Below, piece by piece: positions 24,693-32,392 of a stretch of 32,521 nucleotides of DNA. Each line of letters starts with the position of its first letter. Within the stretch, counting starts at the first letter, position 1. A model generated the notes under the pieces. The model was given only the letters and a program-made list of their open reading frames with translations, ran no database searches and was not told the DNA's origin. This stretch comes from Candidatus Cloacimonadota bacterium (GTDB lineage Bacteria; Cloacimonadota; Cloacimonadia; Cloacimonadales; Cloacimonadaceae): positions 1 through 32,521 of the forward strand of contig JASKKR010000025.1 in the NCBI GenBank assembly GCA_030154085.1. Reading direction: 5' to 3'. The position numbers and the translations under genes were made by a program.

Positions 24693-24720
24693 TTGACAAC
24701 AAACCGTAAAATATTATTAG
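24693..24720 (+). promoter_or_regulatory. Probable promoter of the PLD-helicase / methylase operon
   Basis: TTGACA (24693-24698) is followed after 16 nt by TATTAG (24715-24720). The start codon of the helicase gene lies 77 nt further on, so the leader is about 70 nt. Surrounding sequence is AT-rich. The palindrome found before the HTH gene is not present here. Confidence 0.45.
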
Positions 24721-24797
24721 TACTTTTTTATTTGAAAGTAGCCAAAATAAGGAAGAATATGGTCTGCTATTGAAGACTATGCCCAAAGGAGCAGTTA

Positions 24798-27700
24798 ATG
24801 GATAGTGCATTCATTACAAATCAACAAGAGTTTCTTTCAAAAGTAATCAAGGATATATTGCCTGTTTCGGAAAAGCTCTATTTTTTGGTGGGTTATTTCT
24901 ATTTTTCTGGTTTTGAAGAAATCTATACGCAACTTGAAGACAAAGAGCTCAAGATCTTAGTAGGGATGAACATCGAAAGGGATATTTCCAATCACATCAA
25001 AGAGTTTTACATATTGCGCGAAGCAGAGCAATCCCGGCTGGAGATCAAAAAGCAGTACTATAGCTCCTTAGTAGATGTGTTCAACAATACGGATTTCTTC
25101 GATTCTGCTGCCAGGATCAAAGCCTTTGAGCTCTTCCTTAAAAAGATCCAGGATGGCAGCTTGCAGATCAAGAAAACGGCTGTCCCGAACCATGCCAAAA
25201 TGTACCTCTTTGAGCACAGCCCAATGTATACTCAGGGTGGGAAATTGCCGGGCACCATGATCACGGGATCCAGCAATCTCTCGCTTAGCGGCTTGAAATC
25301 ACAACATGAAATAAATGTGATACTCTATGATAAATTCAAGGCTGGTAAGGCGATATTTGATAGTTTGTGGGACACGGCGGTAGATATCATTTCTTTGGAC
25401 AATCTGGAAGATTTCACCGAGCTGGTGATCAAAAAGATCTGGTACCAAAAGCTTTATTCGCCGTATCTCTTTTATGTGCGGGTACTGGATGAATTCTTCT
25501 CGATCAAAGACCACCGCAGGGTGTCTTTGCCCTCACATATTACTGATGGCGCTTTTTTTGACCTTAAATATCAAACTGATGCGATCAAGAAAGCTCTGAA
25601 GGTAATCGAAGAACATAGTGGAGTAATGATCTGTGACGTGGTAGGTTTGGGCAAAAGCATCATTGCCTCCGCCGTGGCCTATAACCTCCACAAAAAGGTG
25701 ATTATCATTGCTCCGCCGCATCTTAAAGATCAATGGGATAAAGACTATCGCGTCCGTTTTGAGCTTAATGCCGTGGTATTTGGCTCTGGCTCCATTCACA
25801 AAGCTTTGGCATACCAAGCAAATTTCCCCGATGAGGAATTTGTTATCATAGTAGATGAAGCGCATAAATATCGCAATGAATATACCGATGATTACATCCT
25901 TTTGCATAGGCTCTGTCAGGGAAATAAAGTAATGCTGCTCACCGCTACTCCTTTTAACAACCGTCCGCAAGATGTCTTTGCCATGATCAAGCTCTTTCAG
26001 ATTCCGTCCAAATCCACTATCCGCAGTGTGGACAACCTAAGCTACCACTTTGCGGAAGCGGTAAAAGAATATAAGGAAATCAACAGCAGACGAAATAAAA
26101 AGACCATCAGCAAGAATGAATTGGAACGCAGGGTAAATGAACTTGCCCGCAAGATTCGCTTCATTTTGGATCCGGTGGTAATTCGCAGGTCACGTCTGGA
26201 CTTGGAAAAAATCGCATCATACCGAGCCGATCTGCAGAAACAAGGCATCCGCTATGTATTTGCCGAGCCGCCCATTCTCAAGGAATATTCCTTGGGAGAT
26301 TTGGCCGGGCGGTATATGAAGACGCTGAAGCTCATATCCCAAAATAGCAAGGACATTAGCGCTGATTCGGGCGAAATCAATGCGGATACCGGATACATCG
26401 GGGCTCGTTATAAACCGGCAAATTACATCATTGATCTGGAAAAATTCAAGAACAATATTACCAATGAAAATGCCGATGTGGAATCCATTGGGATTGCACA
26501 AACAAACCTGGCCAACTTCATGCAAAAGCTCTTGGTAGGTCGCTTTGAGAGCTCACTCAATGCGTTTAAAAAGACCCTGGAATCCATGATCAATTCCATG
26601 CAAATCATCAAAGGATACTACACCAAACTGGGGAAAGTGCCCATTTATAAAAAAGGGAAACTGCCCTCTGCGGACGAGCTCTTGGAAGATCTCGATGATG
26701 ACACCATGGCGCAGATCAATTCCTATGCTTTTGAAGAAGAGCTGAAAAAGCATTATGAAAAGGGTTTGGTCTTTATTCCCAAAGATGATCTTAAGGCATC
26801 CTTCATCATCCATTTGGAGCACGATCTGGAGCTCTTGGGTAAGATTCATCAAGAGTGGTTTGCCAAGGGCATCGAAAAGGATCCCAAGCTGGAGAGCTTC
26901 AAACACGAGATCAAGCGGCAGCTTAGTGAAGATCCCAGCCGTAAGATAGTAATGTTTAGTGAATATACAGATACCGCTTCCTATGTCTATGACCGCATTT
27001 CCCAGGACCCCCAGATCCGCGCGCTATATTACTCCAGCCAGGAATCTGCCAAAATACGCCGGATAATCAAAGCCAATTTTGATGCTTCTGCCTCCAACCA
27101 AAAAGATGATTATGACATCATCATCAGCACTGACGCACTTTCGGAAGGCATCAACCTAAACCGCGCAGGAACGGTCTTTAACTATGACATTCCCTACAAC
27201 CCCACCCGCGTAATCCAAAGAGTGGGCAGGATCAATCGCATTGGCAGGATGCTCTTTGATAAACTGTATATCTATAACTATTTCCCTACCGATATTGGCG
27301 AAGGTCACATCCGCAAAAAAGAAATCTCTACCCTCAAAAAAGCCATGATCGATGTGCTTTTGGGTGAAGATACCAAAGTGCTTACCAACGAAGAGAAATT
27401 GGTTTCATATTATCATGAGCAATACCAGAAAGCTTTAGCGAATCAGGAAGCCGAATCCTGGGATGCAAAATTCATCAATGAATATGATCAGATCCGCAGC
27501 GGTAAAGCCGATCTGCTCAAAAAAGCCAGAGCCATGGAACACCGCAGCAGATTGCGCCGCAATGTGCAAAAAGAACAATCCGGAGTGCTCGTCTTTGGCA
27601 AAAAAGGAGATGATTTCAGCTTCCGGCTTGGTGAAGATGCACAGAAGTCCTACGCCCTAACTCCGGAAGAAGCTTTAAATCTTTTTAAGGCAAGTCAATT

Positions 27701-28076
27701 GGAAAAGCCCATGGCAGTATCTGCTGCATTTGATGCCATATATCAAAATGTAAAAGCCAATATGTATGTTTCCCAAAGTATCACTGCTACCAGCGGGAAA
27801 AGAGCGGAATACTTAAACAAGATCAAAGCCATGATCAAAGAAGAAACTCCTTATAAAGACTATCTGCAGGATCTTTTCACCGTCGCCAAAGAGCTGAATT
27901 CCCTGCCCGATGGGGCCTATCTTGCCATCAAAGATGTCCATAAAGATAGCTTGAACGACGATATTCAAAAGCTGATGGAGCTTATCCCGCATAGATATCT
28001 AAATACCATTATCAACAATGCCCGCAAGATTGAAGAAGGTGCCGAAAGCTTGATTCTTGCCGAAGAATTAATATAG
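24798..28076 (+). CDS. PLD-nuclease-like / SNF2-type helicase fusion protein
   Basis: A 1092-residue protein. Residues 1-200 are a phospholipase D-like nuclease domain with one HKD-type motif: His132-Ala-Lys134 and Gly-Ser-Ser-Asn-Leu-Ser (157-162) then Glu171-Ile-Asn. From about 250 follows a superfamily 2 helicase of the SNF2/HepA type: motif I Gly-Leu-Gly-Lys-Ser (283-287), motif II Asp-Glu-Ala-His (353-356), motif III Thr-Ala-Thr-Pro (382-385), a long helical insert (about 420-700), then the second RecA domain with Ser-Glu-Gly-Ile-Asn-Leu and motif VI Gln-Arg-Val-Gly-Arg-Ile-Asn-Arg-Ile-Gly-Arg (807-817). About 240 residues of unknown type end the protein. The fusion resembles the 'PLD N-terminal, Snf2-like' domain family. 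A single HKD motif suggests dimerisation to form an active site. AAAGGAG precedes the start. The methylase gene follows after 8 nt, so both are likely one system. Confidence 0.9.
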   Translation: MDSAFITNQQEFLSKVIKDILPVSEKLYFLVGYFYFSGFEEIYTQLEDKELKILVGMNIERDISNHIKEFYILREAEQSRLEIKKQYYSSLVDVFNNTDFFDSAARIKAFELFLKKIQDGSLQIKKTAVPNHAKMYLFEHSPMYTQGGKLPGTMITGSSNLSLSGLKSQHEINVILYDKFKAGKAIFDSLWDTAVDIISLDNLEDFTELVIKKIWYQKLYSPYLFYVRVLDEFFSIKDHRRVSLPSHITDGAFFDLKYQTDAIKKALKVIEEHSGVMICDVVGLGKSIIASAVAYNLHKKVIIIAPPHLKDQWDKDYRVRFELNAVVFGSGSIHKALAYQANFPDEEFVIIVDEAHKYRNEYTDDYILLHRLCQGNKVMLLTATPFNNRPQDVFAMIKLFQIPSKSTIRSVDNLSYHFAEAVKEYKEINSRRNKKTISKNELERRVNELARKIRFILDPVVIRRSRLDLEKIASYRADLQKQGIRYVFAEPPILKEYSLGDLAGRYMKTLKLISQNSKDISADSGEINADTGYIGARYKPANYIIDLEKFKNNITNENADVESIGIAQTNLANFMQKLLVGRFESSLNAFKKTLESMINSMQIIKGYYTKLGKVPIYKKGKLPSADELLEDLDDDTMAQINSYAFEEELKKHYEKGLVFIPKDDLKASFIIHLEHDLELLGKIHQEWFAKGIEKDPKLESFKHEIKRQLSEDPSRKIVMFSEYTDTASYVYDRISQDPQIRALYYSSQESAKIRRIIKANFDASASNQKDDYDIIISTDALSEGINLNRAGTVFNYDIPYNPTRVIQRVGRINRIGRMLFDKLYIYNYFPTDIGEGHIRKKEISTLKKAMIDVLLGEDTKVLTNEEKLVSYYHEQYQKALANQEAESWDAKFINEYDQIRSGKADLLKKARAMEHRSRLRRNVQKEQSGVLVFGKKGDDFSFRLGEDAQKSYALTPEEALNLFKASQLEKPMAVSAAFDAIYQNVKANMYVSQSITATSGKRAEYLNKIKAMIKEETPYKDYLQDLFTVAKELNSLPDGAYLAIKDVHKDSLNDDIQKLMELIPHRYLNTIINNARKIEEGAESLILAEELI

Positions 28077-28084
28077 GAGAGCTC

Positions 28085-31000
28085 ATGAATAGCCTGCTTG
28101 ATTCTGCCTACAACCGCGCAGCCTGGATAGATTTTCTGCAAAACCGACTTTTACCCGATGATTTCAAGCTTAAAAGACAAACTGTAAACATAACATTCAA
28201 ATCCAAATACATCAAACCGCAAGCTTATTGGATTGGTGATTGCTCATCCCTGGATGACCTGGCTATTATCGAGATCTCCCACTGCTCCGAAAATGACCCC
28301 CGCATAAGTGTATCCCGCGATGCCTTCCGCTTGATGGCTGAACTGAATCTCGAAAGCGCTCTGTTTTTCTTTGTCTCAGAAAATTCCGATAACTACCGCT
28401 TTTCCCTGATCACGCTCAAGCTGGAACTTGAAGGCACCGGTGTGAAATATAAGTTCTCCAATCCCAAACGCTTTTCGTTTTACTTGGGACCAGATGCCAA
28501 AACCAAAACCCCCGAGCTCTTTCTCTTCCAAAAAGGCAGGATATCCGACCTTGAGGATTTGCAAGGCAGATTCTCTATCGAAGTAGTAAACAAGGAATTT
28601 TACCAGAGAATACAAAAGAGCTTCTATAGCTTGGTGGGTGGTAAATTGAAGCAGGGTAACAAAGAAGAGGAATTCCAATCTCAGCTCAAGCTGCCCGGAA
28701 ATCCCGATACCAAGACCAGGCAGGAATTTGGCGTGCGCTTGATCGGCCGCATTGTCTTCTGCTGGTTTCTAAAGAAAAAGCTCTCGGATAAGGGCAATCC
28801 TCTGATTCCGGATGATGTGCTATCCTCGGCAGCAGTGAAGAATTCTTTTTACCACCATGTAATGGAGCCGCTCTTCTTTGAAGTGCTCAATACGCCTCTG
28901 GAGCAACGGCATCAGGACTTTCGCTCGCCACTTTACGACGCTATCCCCTTCCTCAATGGTGGACTCTTTGACCCCAATATGCATCAGGATTTTTACATCC
29001 CAGCCAGCCCCACGAAGCCGGCACAGCCCGCCTGGCATCTGAAAATTCCGGATCAATGGTTCAAAGAGCTCTTTGGCATCCTGGAGACATATAACTTTAC
29101 CATCGATGAAAATACCTCCATCGATATCGACCTCTCTGTAGATCCCGAAATGCTGGGACGCATCTTTGAAAACCTGCTGGCAGAGATCAATCCGGAAACC
29201 GGACAAAACGCAAAAAATGCCACCGGTAGCTTTTATACACCCCGCGCAATCGTGGAATATATGGTGGATGAAGCCCTGATCCAATATCTGAAAAGCAAAA
29301 CGGATATTGATGAATCTGCCATTCGTGATCTACTGGATTTCAATATTGAAGAATGCGAGCTGCCGAAACACCAAAAGATTGCAGTCATCGATGCCTTGGA
29401 CGAGATCAAAGTCCTTGATCCCGCCTGTGGCTCCGGCGCCTTCCCCATCGGAATGTTACAAAAAATGCTGCTCATCCTCCAAAAGGTGGATCCGGAATCA
29501 ATCGAATGGGTTGTGCGCCAACTGAATAAAATTCCCAATAAGCTGGTGCGTGATGCGCTGGAAGAAAAGCTAATGGATGAAAACTGGCAATACCAGCACA
29601 AAATGGGCATCATCAAAAACGCCATCTATGGTGTGGATATCCAAACCATCGCTACTGAAATTACCAAACTAAGGCTCTTCCTTACCTTGATCGTGGATGA
29701 CAAGGTGCTGGACGATAAACCTAACAAAAACATCCACCCCCTGCCCAATCTCTCCTTTAAATTCGTGACCGCAAATAGCCTTATCCCCCTTGGCGAAAAG
29801 AAGGAAACACAACTGCTTTACAAAAAATACATTCGGAAATACGACGGTATTCGAGATCGATATTTTCATGCCCACTTTGTAAAAGAGAAGGAATCTATCA
29901 AGTCAGATTTTGCAGCTGTACAAAAAGAGCTCGTAGCTAAGTATTTTGAACCCACCTTTAGCCAGGCAGATATATTAGGTGAACCTGAAGAAAAGCCGCT
30001 GACAATAAAAAAAGAAAAAGAATACATTTTTAAACTTGTAGAATGGAATCCATTTGAAGATAAGGTATCGTCTTGGTTTGAGCCCAAGTGGATGTTTGGC
30101 ATCAAAGAGGGCTTTGATATCGTGATCGGGAATCCGCCTTGGATACAATCTTCCGTTTTGCCAATCGAGTATAAAGAGCAGTATAAGAAGCTCTATGTAC
30201 TGGCAAAAGGTCAGTATGATATATTTTGCTTGTTTATAGAAAAGTCACTTTCACTGCTTTCAAAACAAGGGTCCATAGTGTTTATAACCCCAAATAGATT
30301 TATCACTAACATCGAATACACTTCCTATAGATACTTCCTGCTTAGTTCAACTACCATTAAGCAAGTGATTGATTTGGGTGATGGAGTTTTTTCAGATGTT
30401 AACATGCCGTCTGCGATACTAATTTGCACCAACGAAGATAACAGAAGTAATTGTTTAAGCTTTAGTTTGGGGATTAATGATAAGTTGAAGTTCAAGAGAC
30501 AATCAGATATTATATCTATTGAGAACCATGTATTCCCCCTGTTTGGCGACGAGATGTATACACCAGTGCTTGCAAAAATAAACTCAATGTCTGTGCAATT
30601 GAAGGATCTACTTCACAATGCCAGAGGAGTTGAGATTGGCAAGAAATCAAGTGCAATATCAGAACGAATGGAGCCGGGTAGCGTTCCACTGCTAAGGGGA
30701 GAGGACATTGATAGATATAGGATCAAGAAACAGGTTTATCTTCGAACAAATATTGAGGGAATCAATTACAAATCCCCCCAGATATATGAAGGCGAAAAAA
30801 TACTGATTCGGAAAACAGGAACCGGTGTTGCCGCAACTATTGACTATGAGTTTCGGTATGTTTTGCAAGTAGTGTATGTGTTCAAGCTTCGGAATGGGAT
30901 AGACTGCTCACACGAGTTTGTGTTAGCTATTTTAAACAGTACTCTGCTTGGTTTCTGGTATCACAACACGTACGGGGAAAAGGGTCGTAAGACGTTCCCT

Positions 31001-31312
31001 CATCTTACCCAAGGGAAAGTGAAAACATTCCCTATCCCGAAGAACTACTCATCTGCTAAGGCATTGTTTACGTCAATGGTCAAAGAGATACTCTCATCTA
31101 CAAATGAAATGGATAGAATGTCACTCGAATCCCAAATCGACCTCATGGTTTATAAGCTTTATGAGCTTAGCTATGCTGAAGCTAAGTTGATTGATCCGGA
31201 TTTAGATAAGGTATTGGGCACTTTTGGTTTGAGTAAAGCAGAATTTGAGCGGATGACGATGGAGCAAATAGCTGAGATTGATGTCAGCGGAAGGCCTAAT
31301 GTGATAATCTGA
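28085..31312 (+). CDS. Eco57I-type adenine-specific DNA methyltransferase with target-recognition region
   Basis: A 1075-residue protein with the motif order of Eco57I / type IIG methylases. Motif I is Val-Leu-Asp-Pro-Ala-Cys-Gly-Ser-Gly-Ala-Phe (443-453); motif IV is Asn-Pro-Pro-Trp (683-686), typical of N6-adenine methylation. About 230 residues separate them, as is usual in this group. The part after about 840, with Leu-Leu-Arg-Gly-Glu-Asp-Ile and Ile-Leu-Ile-Arg-Lys-Thr-Gly, resembles a TaqI-like target-recognition domain. The N-terminal 200 residues resemble the front part of type IIG enzymes, but near 63 the sequence is Glu-Ile-Ser-His, lacking the Glu-x-Lys of a nuclease, so cleavage would depend on the PLD-helicase. 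GC content falls from about 44% (29041-29340) to about 35% (30181-30480). AGGAG precedes the ATG, 8 nt after the helicase stop. Confidence 0.9.
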   Translation: MNSLLDSAYNRAAWIDFLQNRLLPDDFKLKRQTVNITFKSKYIKPQAYWIGDCSSLDDLAIIEISHCSENDPRISVSRDAFRLMAELNLESALFFFVSENSDNYRFSLITLKLELEGTGVKYKFSNPKRFSFYLGPDAKTKTPELFLFQKGRISDLEDLQGRFSIEVVNKEFYQRIQKSFYSLVGGKLKQGNKEEEFQSQLKLPGNPDTKTRQEFGVRLIGRIVFCWFLKKKLSDKGNPLIPDDVLSSAAVKNSFYHHVMEPLFFEVLNTPLEQRHQDFRSPLYDAIPFLNGGLFDPNMHQDFYIPASPTKPAQPAWHLKIPDQWFKELFGILETYNFTIDENTSIDIDLSVDPEMLGRIFENLLAEINPETGQNAKNATGSFYTPRAIVEYMVDEALIQYLKSKTDIDESAIRDLLDFNIEECELPKHQKIAVIDALDEIKVLDPACGSGAFPIGMLQKMLLILQKVDPESIEWVVRQLNKIPNKLVRDALEEKLMDENWQYQHKMGIIKNAIYGVDIQTIATEITKLRLFLTLIVDDKVLDDKPNKNIHPLPNLSFKFVTANSLIPLGEKKETQLLYKKYIRKYDGIRDRYFHAHFVKEKESIKSDFAAVQKELVAKYFEPTFSQADILGEPEEKPLTIKKEKEYIFKLVEWNPFEDKVSSWFEPKWMFGIKEGFDIVIGNPPWIQSSVLPIEYKEQYKKLYVLAKGQYDIFCLFIEKSLSLLSKQGSIVFITPNRFITNIEYTSYRYFLLSSTTIKQVIDLGDGVFSDVNMPSAILICTNEDNRSNCLSFSLGINDKLKFKRQSDIISIENHVFPLFGDEMYTPVLAKINSMSVQLKDLLHNARGVEIGKKSSAISERMEPGSVPLLRGEDIDRYRIKKQVYLRTNIEGINYKSPQIYEGEKILIRKTGTGVAATIDYEFRYVLQVVYVFKLRNGIDCSHEFVLAILNSTLLGFWYHNTYGEKGRKTFPHLTQGKVKTFPIPKNYSSAKALFTSMVKEILSSTNEMDRMSLESQIDLMVYKLYELSYAEAKLIDPDLDKVLGTFGLSKAEFERMTMEQIAEIDVSGRPNVII

Positions 31313-31510
31313 TCTTGCGTATGAGATTGTATCTAAATACGATAGCAAGTATTCTTTCGCACAGCGAAAATAAAGCTTGACCCTATAGCCAGTTGGCTAT
31401 AGCTTGTGGTCGTGAGATAAAGAAAAAGTATTCTCCAGAAGAAATTAGACTCTCTCAAACTGAATTTCCGTTGGTCGGGGAAATTCACACAATCCAGATT
31501 TTGTGGGTTT
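31313..31510 (+). other. Gap between methylase and HTH genes with decayed frame
   Basis: No clear gene. One frame starts with ATG at 31321, meets TGA at 31378-31380 and continues to TGA at 31516; after the first stop it reads like protein (Leu-Ala-Ile-Ala-Cys-Gly-Arg-Glu-Ile-Lys-Lys-Lys-Tyr-Ser-Pro-Glu-Glu). It may be a short decayed gene. Hairpin TTTCGC-ACA-GCGAAA lies at 31355-31369, without a T tract. Confidence 0.3.
31377..31403 (+). promoter_or_regulatory. Palindrome inside a promoter before the tandem-HTH gene
   Basis: TTGACC (31377-31382) and TATAGC (31398-31403) are 15 nt apart. A perfect 8-bp inverted repeat CTATAGCC-AGTT-GGCTATAG (31383-31402) fills the space between them and covers most of the -10, so a bound dimer would block polymerase. 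A second inverted repeat, TGGGTT/AACCCA (31504-31509, 31518-31523), spans the first ATG of the HTH gene. Confidence 0.45.
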
Positions 31511-32188
31511 ATGTATGAACCCATAACTCGTAAAGAAAAGCTAAAAGGCGAGGATTACAAAGAAAGAAAGATGGCAAAGTCGGAAAAGCTCTGGCTACAT
31601 AAACATAACGAATCAGCGCAAGAGCCGGATAAAGATTTTCCCTCGATCCCCAGATGGGGAAGGGATCTGATCGATATCATTTCTGATCTCACGGCAAAAC
31701 GAACCAGACTGGAAATGACTCAGGATGAACTGGCAAAAAAGATGGGTGTCTCACAGCCGGTGGTAGCAAGATTTGAGAATATGGGCAGAATCCCTTCAAT
31801 AGAGTTTATTTACAAGGTAGCCGACGGACTGGGAGTAGAGCTGAAACCGCTTAGAATGATATCGCCCAAACTGGCTACAGATTCTGAAGATGATGAGCTG
31901 GATATGCCCAAACCTGATATTCCCCGGTGGCAGCAAAATATTTACGAGATTATAGCAGATCTGACGGTGTGCAGACTAAGACAAAGAATCAGTCAGGCTG
32001 AACTGGCCAGGCGCATGGGCACCAGTCAATCCGTGATTACGAGATTCGAAAGAATGGGCCGAATGCCCACTCTGGAATTTATTTACCGCGTAGCCGACGC
32101 CCTGGGAGCAGAGCTGGAGCCCATACAGATCCTGCCTGAGCTAACATACATTGGTTTTTTGAACATGCGAAAGGTACAGAAAACATGA
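31511..32188 (+). CDS. Regulator with two tandem Cro/C1-type HTH domains
   Basis: A 225-residue protein built from two similar HTH_XRE units: about 46-115 and 137-206, each starting Ile-Pro-Arg-Trp and reading Leu-Ala-(Lys/Arg)-(Lys/Arg)-Met-Gly-x-Ser-Gln-x-Val-x-x-Arg-Phe. The units are 91 residues apart, joined by an acidic linker (Asp-Ser-Glu-Asp-Asp-Glu), so one chain could bind a palindromic operator as a built-in dimer. Function is likely as transcription regulator of the methylase/helicase operon or of itself. The start is uncertain: ATG at 31511 lies in an inverted repeat, and the ATG at 31571 (20 codons later) is an alternative; neither has a good ribosome-binding site. The stop overlaps the next small ORF by ATGA. 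Confidence 0.85.
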   Translation: MYEPITRKEKLKGEDYKERKMAKSEKLWLHKHNESAQEPDKDFPSIPRWGRDLIDIISDLTAKRTRLEMTQDELAKKMGVSQPVVARFENMGRIPSIEFIYKVADGLGVELKPLRMISPKLATDSEDDELDMPKPDIPRWQQNIYEIIADLTVCRLRQRISQAELARRMGTSQSVITRFERMGRMPTLEFIYRVADALGAELEPIQILPELTYIGFLNMRKVQKT

Positions 32189-32352
32189 GTTTGGAAGATT
32201 TTTTGAGAAATAACGCTCCGGCTTCCCTTATCCCTTACCTACGGGAAAGCCTTTCTGCTATGTGTCTGAAAGCAGGACTGCCGGCAGTGTATCTTCCTCC
32301 AATCAACATTATAGCTTTGCTTGAGCAAGGCGGTAAAGACACAAATAAATAA
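32185..32352 (+). CDS. Small unknown protein, 55 aa, coupled to the HTH regulator
   Basis: A 55-codon frame whose ATG overlaps the stop of the HTH gene (ATGA at 32185-32188), which argues strongly for translational coupling. The product begins Met-Ser-Leu-Glu-Asp-Phe-Leu-Arg-Asn-Asn-Ala-Pro-Ala and ends Glu-Gln-Gly-Gly-Lys-Asp-Thr-Asn-Lys; the middle has Pro-Ala-Val-Tyr-Leu-Pro-Pro-Ile-Asn-Ile-Ile-Ala-Leu-Leu. It is amphipathic, with no signal peptide, no Cys cluster and no known motif. It could be a small partner of the regulator. A weak hairpin TGGC-AAAA-GCCA follows soon after. Confidence 0.6.
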   Translation: MSLEDFLRNNAPASLIPYLRESLSAMCLKAGLPAVYLPPINIIALLEQGGKDTNK

Positions 32353-32392
32353 AAATAGCAGTGGCAAAAGCCATTGTGATGGGTTTGAAAGT

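Noticed and set aside
28820-29284. 154-residue minus-strand frame within the methylase gene
   Set aside because: Antisense shadow of a conserved coding region without motifs of its own.
24693-31312. DISARM or BREX classification of the defence locus
   Set aside because: The PLD, helicase and methylase parts are similar in kind, but no DUF1998 protein, PglZ, BrxC-like ATPase or separate DrmA-type gene is present, and the PLD domain is fused to the helicase.
31321-31516. Selenoprotein-like frame with in-frame TGA at 31378
   Set aside because: The TGA codon sits next to the palindrome, but no conserved context or homologue is recognisable and the product is very short; read as decayed or non-coding.
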